A stretch of DNA of 20,654 nucleotides, taken from assembly GCA_964470055.1 (NCBI GenBank), contig CAYXZZ010000023.1, forward strand, positions 1 to 20,654. Reading direction: 5' to 3'. This document shows, one piece after another, positions 6,610-15,922 of the stretch. Origin of the DNA: JAEDES01 sp964470055 (GTDB lineage Bacteria > Bacillota_I > Bacilli_A > RF39 > UBA660). Both the position numbers and the translations under genes were made by a program. Every line of letters begins with the position of its first letter. The stretch's first letter is position 1. The notes beneath the pieces are model-generated. The model saw nothing but the letters and a program-made list of their open reading frames with translations, was not told where the DNA came from and did not search any database.

Positions 6610-7326
6610 ATGGAACGTTTACAAAAAGTAATTGCCCAAGCAGGAATAACTTCAAGAAGAAAAGCAGAAGAACTAATTACATCAGGCCAAGTAAAAGTAA
6701 ATGGCACTGTAGTAACTGAGTTAGGAACAAAAGTATCTGAAAAAGATCGCATCGAAGTAAATGATCAAATCATAGAAAAAGAAAAGAAAGAATATTATTT
6801 ATTAAATAAGCCACGTGGTGTCGTAACAACAACCTCAGATGATAAAAATCGTAAAACAGTAGTTGATTTAATTCCAACTAATGCAAGAATTTATCCAGTA
6901 GGACGCTTAGATTATGATACAACAGGGGTACTATTACTAACAAATGATGGAGAGTTTGCCAACATTTTAATGCATCCAACTAGCGAAATCGATAAAGTTT
7001 ATATGGCTAAATTAGAAGGAATAATTAAAGGAGAGCAAATCAATCAGTTAAAAGATGGTATAACTTTAGATGGAGAACTTGTAAAAGCCACTCGTGTTAA
7101 ATTGAAAAAAGTTGATTCTAAAACAAATACATGCATGGTTCAAATAACAATCCATGAAGGTAAAAATCATCAAGTAAAAAGAATGTTTGAAAGTGTTGGT
7201 TTCCAAGTAGCCAAACTTAAACGTGAAAAAGAAGCATTCTTTGATTTAAAAGATCTTCAATCAGGAGAATTCAGAAAACTTACTCCTAAAGAAGTAGCGA
7301 AAGTATATGGCTTAAAGCAAAAGTAA
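6610..7326 (+). CDS. rluB: 23S rRNA pseudouridine synthase, RluB/RsuA family
   Basis: This 238-residue enzyme isomerises uridine to pseudouridine in ribosomal RNA. An S4 RNA-binding domain covers about residues 1-60 (RLQKVIAQAGITSRRKAEELI, GQVKVNG). The catalytic domain begins at YLLNKPRGV and contains GRLDYDTTG with the nucleophile Asp101, LLLTNDGE, and the family end GKNHQVKRMF with VAKLKRE. Length and layout fit RluB of Bacillota, although RsuA-type relatives modify 16S rRNA and cannot be fully excluded. AGGTGA lies just upstream of the ATG. It starts 16 nt after the broken kinase-like gene and is followed 25 nt later by the glycosyltransferase, suggesting a shared transcript. Confidence 0.88.
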   Translation: MERLQKVIAQAGITSRRKAEELITSGQVKVNGTVVTELGTKVSEKDRIEVNDQIIEKEKKEYYLLNKPRGVVTTTSDDKNRKTVVDLIPTNARIYPVGRLDYDTTGVLLLTNDGEFANILMHPTSEIDKVYMAKLEGIIKGEQINQLKDGITLDGELVKATRVKLKKVDSKTNTCMVQITIHEGKNHQVKRMFESVGFQVAKLKREKEAFFDLKDLQSGEFRKLTPKEVAKVYGLKQK

Positions 7327-7351
7327 TCAAATATAGATAGGAGACGTTATT

Positions 7352-8398
7352 ATGCCTAAAGTTAGTGTTATTGTTCCAGTCTACAACACCGAAAAATATT
7401 TAGGTAAATGTATTGATTCATTATTACAACAAACCTTAGACGACATTGAAATAATTTTAATAGATGATTGTTCTAAAGATAACAGTTTAGATATAATGAG
7501 AGCCTATCAAGAAAAAAGTCCTAGAAAAATAAAAATAATTGAAAGTAAACAAAATGCTGGAGCCGGAACTGCTAGAAATTTAGGCTTAGAAGTCGCAACT
7601 GGTGAATATATTGGTTTTGTAGATAGTGATGATTATATTAATCCAACCATGTATAAAAAGATGTTAACTATCAGCATCGAGACTTCATCTGACTTAGTAA
7701 GAACGAATAGAAAACTATTACTCTGTGGACTAGATTTATCTTTTTTAAAAAGAGCAGCCTATGAAAAAACGCCGCTTATCGATCCAAGAGAACATAAAAG
7801 TTTTCTAATAATTGAACCACCTGGGGTAACAAATAAACTTTTTAGTAGAAATTTAATTGGTAATTCAAAATTTCCTGAGGGTCTAAAATGGGAAGATTAT
7901 CCTTTCACAGTACCAATTACGGTTGAGGCCAATCAAGTCGCAACAGTCCCAGATAGACTATATACATATAATATGAATTTAGCCAATACCACTCTAACAG
8001 ATGCCAGAAAATTAAATAAAAATCTTCTAGACATATTTACCTGTTCTGATATAGTTGGCGAAAAATGCTTAATATCTGATACAAATGCTAATGTTAAAAG
8101 ACAGATTGAATATGTCCAAATACAACACTGCTTAATTAGATTAAAAGAAGTAGCCGGAGCAAATATCCCTTTACAAGAAAAAAGAGAACTATTAACTTTA
8201 CTGTCATCTCTTATCAAAACAAAATATGGTTCTTGGCAAGATCATGAAATCTACCACCGTCAGAAAAAAAGTAGTGCCGTACACAGAACTCGTATGGCCT
8301 TAGTTGAGACACTTCTTCTTCCAGATGATTCATATCCCAAAGAAGAGGAACAACTTAAACAACTAATCAAAGAGAAAATAACTAAAAATACAAAATAA
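7352..8398 (+). CDS. Family 2 glycosyltransferase
   Basis: This 348-residue cytoplasmic GT-A enzyme should transfer a sugar from a nucleotide-sugar to an acceptor, typically for surface polysaccharide or glycolipid. The start VSVIVPVYNTEKYLGKCIDS, the IILIDDCSKDNS motif, NAGAGTARNLGL and the metal-binding FVDSDD (Asp91, Asp93) are classic GT2. A later WEDYPF (Glu181, Asp182) is the probable catalytic-base region. There are no membrane helices. GGAG precedes the ATG. The donor and acceptor cannot be told, and no other cell-envelope sugar genes are adjacent, which is unusual for this family. It is followed by a hairpin shared with the convergent ferredoxin gene. Confidence 0.88.
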   Translation: MPKVSVIVPVYNTEKYLGKCIDSLLQQTLDDIEIILIDDCSKDNSLDIMRAYQEKSPRKIKIIESKQNAGAGTARNLGLEVATGEYIGFVDSDDYINPTMYKKMLTISIETSSDLVRTNRKLLLCGLDLSFLKRAAYEKTPLIDPREHKSFLIIEPPGVTNKLFSRNLIGNSKFPEGLKWEDYPFTVPITVEANQVATVPDRLYTYNMNLANTTLTDARKLNKNLLDIFTCSDIVGEKCLISDTNANVKRQIEYVQIQHCLIRLKEVAGANIPLQEKRELLTLLSSLIKTKYGSWQDHEIYHRQKKSSAVHRTRMALVETLLLPDDSYPKEEEQLKQLIKEKITKNTK

Positions 8399-8429
8399 AA
8401 AGAATTGGTCAGCCAACTCTTTTTTTACT
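8399..8429. terminator. Bidirectional terminator between glycosyltransferase and ferredoxin
   Basis: A 10-bp stem with one A-C mismatch (8399-8408 with 8413-8422) and loop TCAG is followed by T residues on the plus strand and preceded by A residues that serve the minus strand. The flanking genes converge on it. Confidence 0.75.
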
Positions 8430-8622
8430 ATTCACTAACTTCAATTGCACCAGTAGGACAAGATTCACTAGCATCCTGAACTGCTTGCTTTTCTTCATCC
8501 TTGACTTCTTCTTTTTTTACTTTTGATAATCCCTCATCATCAATTTCAAATACTGCATCACAAATTGCTGCACAAGCACCACATCCGATGCAAGCATCTC
8601 TATTAACTTTAACTTTTTTCAT
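8428..8622 (-). CDS. Single-cluster [4Fe-4S] ferredoxin
   Basis: This 64-residue electron carrier has CxxCxxC at Cys11, Cys14 and Cys17 and a final CP at Cys55, the four ligands of one [4Fe-4S] cluster. An additional Cys21 stands where related monocluster ferredoxins may carry a disulfide or second ligand. The central part is strongly acidic and Lys-rich (about residues 28-50), as usual for soluble ferredoxins of low-GC Gram-positives. The ATG follows a purine-rich ribosome site (AAAGGAAGG). It is a single-gene unit on the minus strand, and its redox partner is not in the window. Confidence 0.92.
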   Translation of the reverse strand: MKKVKVNRDACIGCGACAAICDAVFEIDDEGLSKVKKEEVKDEEKQAVQDASESCPTGAIEVSE

Positions 8623-8643
8623 AAAAACCTTCCTTTCATTTTA

Positions 8644-8672
8644 ATTATAGCCAATTTTATCTTTGACGTAAA
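8644..8672 (-). promoter_or_regulatory. Promoter of the ferredoxin gene
   Basis: On the minus strand TTTACG (8672-8667) lies 17 nt before a perfect TATAAT (8649-8644), 22 nt upstream of the ATG. Confidence 0.7.
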
Positions 8673-8738
8673 GTACCATTTAACTTCTTTTGTTTTTATA
8701 CTACATATGATAAACTTATACTTGAGAAGGTGAATAGT

Positions 8739-9698
8739 ATGAGAAGAATGGATCGCTATAAAGACTTATCTGAAGAATCTCGTGTTAGTAGAGCAAATCA
8801 AAATAAAGAGTTATATGAGACAATAGGTAGCAACACTAGATATACAAATTTTTCAGATGTCACAAATGCTAACGCTATCGATTTAAGCAGTACTAAAAAT
8901 TATCGAACACGTGAAGGGTATCATCAAATGAAAGAATACCAAGACGTAGTCCCAACACCTAGAGTAAAAAAAGAATTAGAAGAGTTTAAAAATTTGTACC
9001 ATGATCGTGAAAATAGGGTTTATGACATTAATAATGTTTTAGAAGAAGCCAGAAAAAATCGTTTAGAAAAAGATGAATTAGAAGAAAAAAGAAAATTAAA
9101 GAACACAAGTTATAACATCTTAGCCAGTCTCAATAAAGAAGAGTTAGAAAAGTATCGTCAAGAGAAAAAAGACAAAGTCATTCATCCTGATGATGAAGAC
9201 TTACGTGAACTAATTGATACTATTACTTCTAAGACTTTAGCCGGTGACATTCAAGCCGCATCCAGTCTTTTAAGTGACCTTATGGCAACAAGCATCATGG
9301 ATAAAATAGATAAACCAGAAAAAGATTCTACTGAGATTTCTAAAGAAGAAAAAGAAGAAAAAGAAACTGAACCTGAAGACAAAGACGATGATGATCAAGA
9401 ATTATCCTTATCTAGAGAAATTCTTGATTTAGAAGAATTAAAAAAACTAAGTAAAAATGAGAATTCTGACAATCTTGAATCAACAAAAAATTCTTCAGAA
9501 ACATCATCTAAAAACAATTTACCAGAAACAGCAGATGAAGATTTCTATACACGTAGTATGGATCTATCAGATCAAGATTTTGACTTTGATGATGAATTTA
9601 AAGATAAAAAGATGTCATTTGGTATGAAGCTATTAATCTTTTTAATTATTCTAATTATTCTTGCCGCAGTCTTTTACTTTATTTGGAAATTAATTTAA
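8739..9698 (+). CDS. Tail-anchored acidic coiled-coil-like protein of unknown function
   Basis: This 319-residue protein has no recognised domain. It is highly charged and mostly helical-looking: basic and Asn/Arg-rich at the N terminus, then long Glu/Lys heptad-like stretches (about 75-150), then a very acidic Ser/Glu/Asp region (about 195-290). Residues about 296-319 form one hydrophobic helix at the extreme C terminus (MKLLIFLIILIILAAVFYF), so the bulk should face the cytoplasm with the tail in the membrane. The ATG at 8739 is chosen because AGGTGA (8728-8733) lies 5 nt upstream; the in-frame GTG at 8730 overlaps that site. A strong terminator follows. Scaffold or adaptor roles would fit the architecture, but nothing proves one. 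Confidence 0.8.
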   Translation: MRRMDRYKDLSEESRVSRANQNKELYETIGSNTRYTNFSDVTNANAIDLSSTKNYRTREGYHQMKEYQDVVPTPRVKKELEEFKNLYHDRENRVYDINNVLEEARKNRLEKDELEEKRKLKNTSYNILASLNKEELEKYRQEKKDKVIHPDDEDLRELIDTITSKTLAGDIQAASSLLSDLMATSIMDKIDKPEKDSTEISKEEKEEKETEPEDKDDDDQELSLSREILDLEELKKLSKNENSDNLESTKNSSETSSKNNLPETADEDFYTRSMDLSDQDFDFDDEFKDKKMSFGMKLLIFLIILIILAAVFYFIWKLI

Positions 9699-9706
9699 AA
9701 TGTACG

Positions 9707-9738
9707 AAAAGTTGGTTATTTTATTCCAACTTTTTTTT
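9707..9738 (+). terminator. Terminator after the tail-anchored protein gene
   Basis: A perfect 9-bp stem (9707-9715 with 9726-9734) with a 10-nt loop merges into a run of T residues. Confidence 0.85.
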
Positions 9739-9783
9739 CTTTGTGATATTATAAATATATATAAAGAAGTAAGGTGTAAGTCG

Positions 9784-10617
9784 ATGGATACAAAATTTTA
9801 TGTAAATAACTATGTCTTAATCTGGAATTTATTATTTCAAGCATCAATTTCAGAACCAATATATAATTTAAAACAAAAATTATGGGCAAATTACAAGGAT
9901 GAATATAATAACACATATCGTGATAAAAATTTAATTCTTAGGGATGCCAAAAACTTCATTCCTAATGATGATACTATTTATAATATTGTTATTGAAACTC
10001 GTGAATTTGAAAAACTAAAGAAAAGTGCTGAAAAATATCGTTTAGAAATAATGAAATTATGGGATAGCAACAAGCGTCTTATTAATGCATTTATAAAAAA
10101 TATTCTAAAAAAAGATATTCGTCCTTATACAATATTAGTTGTTAACGAAGAATTAGATATTATTGACACTAATTATCAAAATGAAGAAACTGGTACGTTG
10201 ATTGTTGGAAAAAAGATTGATAAAAAAGATCCAATGCGTATAATAGTAGATATGATTATGGCTATTGTCAAAGAAGAAATCAAATATGATACAACAAAAT
10301 CTGAAATAGGAACTTCAATCATTGAACTTGCTGTTTTAAATGAATTAGCAACCATTCTTACTAAAAAGAGTTGCTATATCAGTGGCCAACCATCACTATC
10401 AAATATTAAAAGAAGCATATATCCATATTGGTTAATGTATTTAGCCGTACCAAAAGATGAATTCACAACTTATATGTCTAGGGATAAAATTGCTTTTGAT
10501 GCTAATAGTATGGCATATGAAAAAGAACTAAAGAAAATGGATATTGGTGAATTTATAGATTTTTGTTATAGAAATAAAAGATATATAGTAAGAAGTGAAA
10601 AAATAGAAGTAATTTAA
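9784..10617 (+). CDS. Conserved-looking protein of unknown function upstream of polC
   Basis: This 277-residue protein is not recognised. It has no signal peptide and no membrane helix; hydrophobic helices occur around IRPYTILVV, MRIIVDMIMAIV and IIELAVLNELATIL, which look like a buried core of a soluble protein. The region has no HExxH, Walker or nucleotide-binding motif. The open frame extends upstream through the preceding terminator, so the ATG at 9784 is chosen: AAGGTG (9771-9776) lies 7 nt before it. polC starts 22 nt after its stop with no terminator between, so the two are probably co-transcribed. A link with replication is only suggested by this position. Confidence 0.75.
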   Translation: MDTKFYVNNYVLIWNLLFQASISEPIYNLKQKLWANYKDEYNNTYRDKNLILRDAKNFIPNDDTIYNIVIETREFEKLKKSAEKYRLEIMKLWDSNKRLINAFIKNILKKDIRPYTILVVNEELDIIDTNYQNEETGTLIVGKKIDKKDPMRIIVDMIMAIVKEEIKYDTTKSEIGTSIIELAVLNELATILTKKSCYISGQPSLSNIKRSIYPYWLMYLAVPKDEFTTYMSRDKIAFDANSMAYEKELKKMDIGEFIDFCYRNKRYIVRSEKIEVI

Positions 10618-10639
10618 TAGTAGTACAGGGGGATTAATT

Positions 10640-13600
10640 ATGGATAGTAAAATAGAAATATTATTAAACAAAATAAATATTGATAAAGAACATTATCAAT
10701 ATTTTTCTGATGCCAAAATGACCAGAATTGTTGTTAATAAACAAGGCACACTTTGGAATATTTTTATTGATAAAAATGAACTTTTCCCCGTAGAAATACT
10801 AGAAGAACTAGAAAATAAAAAGATGTTTTTAGATGATAAAGCCCAAGACATAAAAATAATTTATAACATCCGTCAACCAAATATTGATATATATTTAAGT
10901 TACTATTCATTACTTTTAAAGAAACTAAAAGATAAATTAAAAGTATTAGAAATATATGAAGATTGTATGAGAATTGAGGAAAACTCTCTAATTTTAGTAA
11001 CTTCAAATGAAGTTGAAAGAGATCGTTTAGAATCATGCTCTGAAGAAATAAAAGACTTTTATAAACAACTAGGTTATACCAATAATATTGAAATAATTAT
11101 CCGTCATGAAGAAAACATCTTAGAAGAAATAAAACATGAACTTGATGAAGCAACTGTTAATATTCCATCTTTCTCTGAAAAGAAAGAACAACCATCAGAA
11201 GAATCTACTGAGAAAAAACAATATCGTCGTGAACCAAAAGATCCAAATAGCATCATCGGTAGAGGTATAAAAGAAGATCCAATAAAAATAAAAACACTTC
11301 TCGGTGAAGATAATAATGTTGTTATAGAGGCTCAAGTTTTTGGAACAGACTATTTTGAATCATCAAAGACTGATTTTAAAATAATAACTCTTAAAGTAAC
11401 AGACTTCTCTGATAGTATCTACTGTAAAGTATTTGTTAGAGATGATGAAGAATATTCTCGTCTATGTAAAGAATTAAAAACCGGAAATTGGTATAAAATC
11501 AGAGGGTATACAAAAAATGATCAATTTGCCAAAGAATTAGTCCTAAATGCTAGAGATATTATAAAGGTTGAAAAAAACGAAGAAAGTATTAAAGATACTG
11601 CTGAAACTAAAAGGGTAGAACTACATTGTCACACTGTCATGAGTCAAATGGATGGCGTTTCAAATGAGGAGGCCATTGTAAAACAAGCCATGAAATGGGG
11701 ACATAAGGCAATCGCAATCACTGACCACAACGGTGTCCAAGGATTCCCCCATGTCTTTAATCTCGTAACCGGATATAATAAAGGATTAAAAGAAGGAGAA
11801 GAACCATTCAAAGTTATCTATGGTGCAGAACTTGTTATGATCGATGACAGTGTTAATATTGTTATTCGTCCTAACAAGGATGTTATGCTTGACCAAACTT
11901 ATGTTGTTTTCGACTTTGAAACAACAGGATTTAATGCCGGTGGTGCCGACTCAATAATTGAAGTAGGAGCAGTTAAATTACGTAATGGGGAAATAATTGA
12001 AAAGTATGATGAATTAATTAATCCTGGTCGTCCACTTCCTCAAAAAATTATTGATGTTACAAACATTACTGATGATATGCTAAAAGATAAAGATAACGAA
12101 GAAAATGCTATCAAACGTTTCGTTGAGTGGTTTGGTGACTGTCCAATGGTTGCTCACAACGCTAAATTTGATGTTTCGTTCCTAGAAATGGCCTACAAAA
12201 AATACAACCTAGGTACTTTCACAAATCCAGTAATCGACACCTTAGAACTTTCTCGCACTATGGATAATACTTATGCAAGACATTCATTGTCAGCTCTTGT
12301 TAAAAGATATGAAGTTCCTTGGGATGAATCAGCCCACCATAGAGGAGACTACGACGCTGAAGGAACTGCTTTAGTTTTCCATAAAATGATGAAAAAACTA
12401 TCAAATCGTAATATTGAAACAATGGATCAATTAGATAGCCTAGTTTCAAAAGATGAAATCCATAAATATGGACGTGCTCATCATATAAATTTATTAGTTC
12501 AAAATAAAGCCGGTCTAAAAAACTTGTTTAAACTAGTTTCTCTAGCCAACACCACATATTTATATAAAACACCAAGAATCTTACGAAGTGTCATTGAAGA
12601 ACATCGAGAAGGACTACTTGTCGGAAGTGGTTGCTATGAAAGTGAAGTCTTTACAGAAGGTAAATCAAAAAGTGAAGATGAACTTTCAAATATCATCAGA
12701 TTCTATGATTATGTTGAAGTTCAACCTCTTGAGTGCTACAACCATATGGTTCAATCAGGAGACTTCGCAACTGAAGTAGAACTTGCCGCTCACTTACAAA
12801 AAATTATTCGTGTCACTGAAGAAGCCGGCAAGATTATCGTCGCAACAGGTGATGTTCACCACATAAAAAGAGAAGATAAAATCTATAGAGAAATTATTGT
12901 CAATCAAAAAGTGCCAGGTGGTGGTAGACATCCACTTTCTCGTTCTGGAATAACATCAATCCCATCAAATCACCTACGTACAACAGATGAAATGTTAAAT
13001 GACTTTAAATTCCTAGAAGATGATGAACTTGTCTACAGAATTGTTATTGAAAATACAAATAAGATTGCTGATATGGTAGAAATAGTTGAAGTAATCCCTG
13101 ATACAGGAGGAATTCCATTCTCACCACGTATTAAGAGTGATGATGGTCAAAGTTACTTAGACTGTCCTCGTGTAGTTACAGACTTAGTTTATACTAAAGC
13201 CAAGGACTGGTACGGTGAACCACTACCATATTCAATAGAAGAACGTATTGCAACAGAACTTTATGGAGATATTGTTTTAAAAGCCGTAAAAGAAAATTTA
13301 AAAGAACAAAACTTATCTGAAGAAGAACTAACTAAACAAGCCTTTAAACAAACCCATGATATTATTTGGGAAGGCTTTGACAAAGTAAAAGAATTAGTTC
13401 GTGATTATGTCAAAAAAACATCTGAAGAAGAGTTAGATGAAAAAGAGCTAGAAAAAGCCATTAAAAAGGCGATGGGAGGAATTATCGGAGGAGGTTTCGA
13501 CCCAATCTACTTAATTTCTCAACGTCTGGTAAAGCACTCTAACGATGAAGGATACTTAGTTGGTTCCCGTGGTTCTGTAGGATCAAGTTTCGTTGCTACA

Positions 13601-15265
13601 ATGATGGGTATCACAGAAGTTAACCCATTATCAGCCCACTACCGTTGTCCTGAATGTAAAATAAGTATCTTTGAGGATGAAGACGGTAAATCATATGGAG
13701 CCGATTACTCATCTGGATTTGATCTACCAGATAAAATGTGTCCACATTGCAATATTCCAATGATTAAAGATGGACAAGACATGCCTTTCGCAACCTTCTT
13801 AGGATTTAATGCTGATAAAGTACCAGATATCGATCTTAACTTCTCAGATTTAAATCAAGCCAGTGCTCATGCTTATACAAAGGTTTTATTTGGAGAAGAT
13901 AATGTCTTCCGTGCCGGAACAATCGGTACTGTTGCCGATAAAACAGCCTTTGGTTTTGTTAAAGGTTATTGTGAGGATAAAGAGTTAGGTGATATGCGTA
14001 CTGCTGAAATAGAACGGTTAGCCATTGGTTGTACCGGAGTAAAAAGAACTACTGGTCAACACCCTGGAGGAATTGTTGTTGTACCTGACTACAAAGAAGT
14101 CTCCGACTTTACTCCATACCAATTCCCAGCAGAAGACGCAACTGCTGAGTGGCGAACAACTCACTTTGATTACCACTCAATTGATCAGTGTTTATTAAAA
14201 CTAGATATCTTAGGTCACTCAGACCCAACTCAATTACGCCTTATTCAACTTCAATCAGGTACTGATATTATGAAAGTACCACTTGATGATAAGGCAACAA
14301 TGTCAATTTTTACATCCACAGAAGCCTTAGGTGTCACAACCGAACAAATTATGTGTAATACTGGAACCCTTGGTATACCAGAGTTTGGAACACCGTTTAC
14401 TATAAAATTAGTAGAAGATACTAAACCAACTACCTTTGGTGAATTAGTTAAAATTTCTGGACTTTCTCATGGTACTGATGTATGGTTAGGTAATGCTCAA
14501 GAATTAATAAAAAACAACATAGTTCCTTTTAAAGAAACAATTGGATGTCGTGATGATATCATGGTTTACTTAATGTATCGTGGAGTTGCCCCAATCAAAG
14601 CCTTCAAAATTATGGAGTTTGTTCGTAAAGGAAAAGCCTCAAAAGATCCAGAAACTTGGAAAGGACATGTTGAGACAATGAAAGCCGCAAACATTCCAGA
14701 TTGGTTTATTGATTCCTGTGCTAAAATCAAGTACATGTTCCCTAAAGCCCATGCTGCTGCATATGTCACAAGCGCTTTTAGAATTGCATGGTATAAAGTT
14801 CATATGCCAGTATACTTCTACGCATCATGGTACTCATCTAAAGCAACAGACGTTGATGTTATCAGTATGATTAAGGGTTATGATGCCATAAAACAAAGGC
14901 TAGAAGATATCTTAGTAAAAGGATTTGAGGCCTCAAATAAAGAAAATGGACAGGCTGAAAGTTTAAAGATTGCTCTTGAAGCAACTGCCCGTGGCATTAA
15001 ATTTTTACCAATAGATTTATATAAAAGTGAAGCCACTGTTTGGGTAGCCACTAGTGATACAGAGATTTATCCACCATTTAATGCCATTGAAGGTCTAGGA
15101 GATACCGTTGCTCAAAACATTGTCCGTGAAAGAGAAAACGGCACTTTCCTAAGTGTTGAAGATGTCCAAAAACGTGGAAAAGTATCACAAACATTAATTG
15201 ATAAAATGAAAGAAATGGGTATCTTAAAAGATTTACCTGATTCAAACCAATTATCGTTATTCTAA
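10640..15265 (+). CDS. polC: DNA polymerase III alpha subunit, PolC type
   Basis: This is the replicative polymerase of low-GC Gram-positives, with built-in proofreading. Its 1541 residues exceed the usual 1430-1470. In order: N-terminal domain, OB domain (about 220-310), PHP domain start (ELHCH, His329 and His331), inserted DEDDh exonuclease (FDFETTG with Asp425 and Glu427, then AHNAKFD and HRGDYDAE), PHP remainder (ATGDVHH), polymerase core with GSRGSVGSS, a zinc site (Cys1003, Cys1006, Cys1034, Cys1037), the palm motif PDIDLNFS (Asp1063, Asp1065) and a thumb/fingers region closely matching Bacillus PolC. The C terminus NQLSLF is a beta-clamp-binding motif. An extra charged helical segment of about 70 residues lies at about 878-946, between the PHP remainder and the IIGGGFDPIYL motif. 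Start ATG with AGGGGG 7 nt upstream. Confidence 0.98.
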   Translation: MDSKIEILLNKINIDKEHYQYFSDAKMTRIVVNKQGTLWNIFIDKNELFPVEILEELENKKMFLDDKAQDIKIIYNIRQPNIDIYLSYYSLLLKKLKDKLKVLEIYEDCMRIEENSLILVTSNEVERDRLESCSEEIKDFYKQLGYTNNIEIIIRHEENILEEIKHELDEATVNIPSFSEKKEQPSEESTEKKQYRREPKDPNSIIGRGIKEDPIKIKTLLGEDNNVVIEAQVFGTDYFESSKTDFKIITLKVTDFSDSIYCKVFVRDDEEYSRLCKELKTGNWYKIRGYTKNDQFAKELVLNARDIIKVEKNEESIKDTAETKRVELHCHTVMSQMDGVSNEEAIVKQAMKWGHKAIAITDHNGVQGFPHVFNLVTGYNKGLKEGEEPFKVIYGAELVMIDDSVNIVIRPNKDVMLDQTYVVFDFETTGFNAGGADSIIEVGAVKLRNGEIIEKYDELINPGRPLPQKIIDVTNITDDMLKDKDNEENAIKRFVEWFGDCPMVAHNAKFDVSFLEMAYKKYNLGTFTNPVIDTLELSRTMDNTYARHSLSALVKRYEVPWDESAHHRGDYDAEGTALVFHKMMKKLSNRNIETMDQLDSLVSKDEIHKYGRAHHINLLVQNKAGLKNLFKLVSLANTTYLYKTPRILRSVIEEHREGLLVGSGCYESEVFTEGKSKSEDELSNIIRFYDYVEVQPLECYNHMVQSGDFATEVELAAHLQKIIRVTEEAGKIIVATGDVHHIKREDKIYREIIVNQKVPGGGRHPLSRSGITSIPSNHLRTTDEMLNDFKFLEDDELVYRIVIENTNKIADMVEIVEVIPDTGGIPFSPRIKSDDGQSYLDCPRVVTDLVYTKAKDWYGEPLPYSIEERIATELYGDIVLKAVKENLKEQNLSEEELTKQAFKQTHDIIWEGFDKVKELVRDYVKKTSEEELDEKELEKAIKKAMGGIIGGGFDPIYLISQRLVKHSNDEGYLVGSRGSVGSSFVATMMGITEVNPLSAHYRCPECKISIFEDEDGKSYGADYSSGFDLPDKMCPHCNIPMIKDGQDMPFATFLGFNADKVPDIDLNFSDLNQASAHAYTKVLFGEDNVFRAGTIGTVADKTAFGFVKGYCEDKELGDMRTAEIERLAIGCTGVKRTTGQHPGGIVVVPDYKEVSDFTPYQFPAEDATAEWRTTHFDYHSIDQCLLKLDILGHSDPTQLRLIQLQSGTDIMKVPLDDKATMSIFTSTEALGVTTEQIMCNTGTLGIPEFGTPFTIKLVEDTKPTTFGELVKISGLSHGTDVWLGNAQELIKNNIVPFKETIGCRDDIMVYLMYRGVAPIKAFKIMEFVRKGKASKDPETWKGHVETMKAANIPDWFIDSCAKIKYMFPKAHAAAYVTSAFRIAWYKVHMPVYFYASWYSSKATDVDVISMIKGYDAIKQRLEDILVKGFEASNKENGQAESLKIALEATARGIKFLPIDLYKSEATVWVATSDTEIYPPFNAIEGLGDTVAQNIVRERENGTFLSVEDVQKRGKVSQTLIDKMKEMGILKDLPDSNQLSLF

Positions 15266-15292
15266 AACATCTCCAAGTAAGAGATGTTTTTT
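15264..15292 (+). terminator. Terminator of polC
   Basis: A perfect 10-bp stem (15264-15273 with 15281-15290), loop of 7 nt, then T residues. It begins in the stop codon. Confidence 0.88.
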
Positions 15293-15347
15293 CTTGAATA
15301 AAGAACTAATTTATACTAAAATTATAAATAGAATAAAGGAGGCCACT

Positions 15348-15824
15348 ATGAATAAAGGAAAAGTATATAGTCTTATATTAATCGCCCTAGCTATACTCTT
15401 AATGGGAATAGGAATAATAATGACAGTAATGCCAAGTCAAACTAATTCCCAAGCAGAAGAAAAAGAAGTTCAAAAAGAATCAAAAAAAGAAATTGTCAAT
15501 GGAGATCTTACAAACGTTGAAGAATCATTTAATAAACAAAGAACAATAAATAATTATCGTCTAAAAAACTTTATTTTATCAAAACAAGCAGATTACTACA
15601 CTTTCAAAGTTACAGTAGATAACATCAGTACCGAAACAACTCCTGAATCTACTTTAAAAATTACTTTTCTGGCCAGTAATAATGATGAATTAGGCTCTTT
15701 AGAAATAACAGTTCCGTCCCTTGAACCAAGTTCTTCAACAAAAGTAGAAAGTCTAACATCATCTGCTGCTATATTTGAAACCTTTGATGTAAAAATAGAA
15801 GATATAACTACTAAAACAAAATAA
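15348..15824 (+). CDS. Small membrane-anchored extracytoplasmic protein (FxLYD-like)
   Basis: This 158-residue protein has a basic N terminus, one hydrophobic helix (about residues 7-27) and an outward-facing remainder. After a Glu/Lys-rich linker (36-50), residues about 55-155 show alternating beta-strand patterns (YTFKVTVDNIS, LKITFLAS, LGSLEITVPSLEPSSS, FDVKIEDI) that resemble FxLYD-type immunoglobulin-like beta domains. There is no Cys at the expected lipobox site, so the helix probably stays as an anchor. The strong AAGGAGG (15336-15342) sits 5 nt before the ATG; the frame extends upstream through the polC terminator but that part is not coding. Single-gene unit. Function unknown. Confidence 0.78.
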   Translation: MNKGKVYSLILIALAILLMGIGIIMTVMPSQTNSQAEEKEVQKESKKEIVNGDLTNVEESFNKQRTINNYRLKNFILSKQADYYTFKVTVDNISTETTPESTLKITFLASNNDELGSLEITVPSLEPSSSTKVESLTSSAAIFETFDVKIEDITTKTK

Positions 15825-15860
15825 AAATAGGTTGCTTACTCTAAAGCAATCTATTTTTTA
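15824..15860 (+). terminator. Terminator after the FxLYD-like gene
   Basis: A 14-bp stem with one G-U pair (15824-15837 with 15844-15857), 6-nt loop, and a T tract built into the right arm. Confidence 0.85.
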
Positions 15861-15922
15861 TCGATATTTGTCACTTCTAGAAAGTTAATTACTTTATACA
15901 TGAAAGGAAAGAGGTTTTAAAA

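Noticed and set aside
8663..8668. TTGACG as -35 of the tail-anchored protein gene
   Set aside because: No -10-like hexamer occurs at 16-18 nt; the nearest TATACT is 28 nt away.
13271..13480. Intein in polC
   Set aside because: The extra segment is only about 70 residues, lacks a Cys/Ser splice start and HN end, and is charged helix-like.
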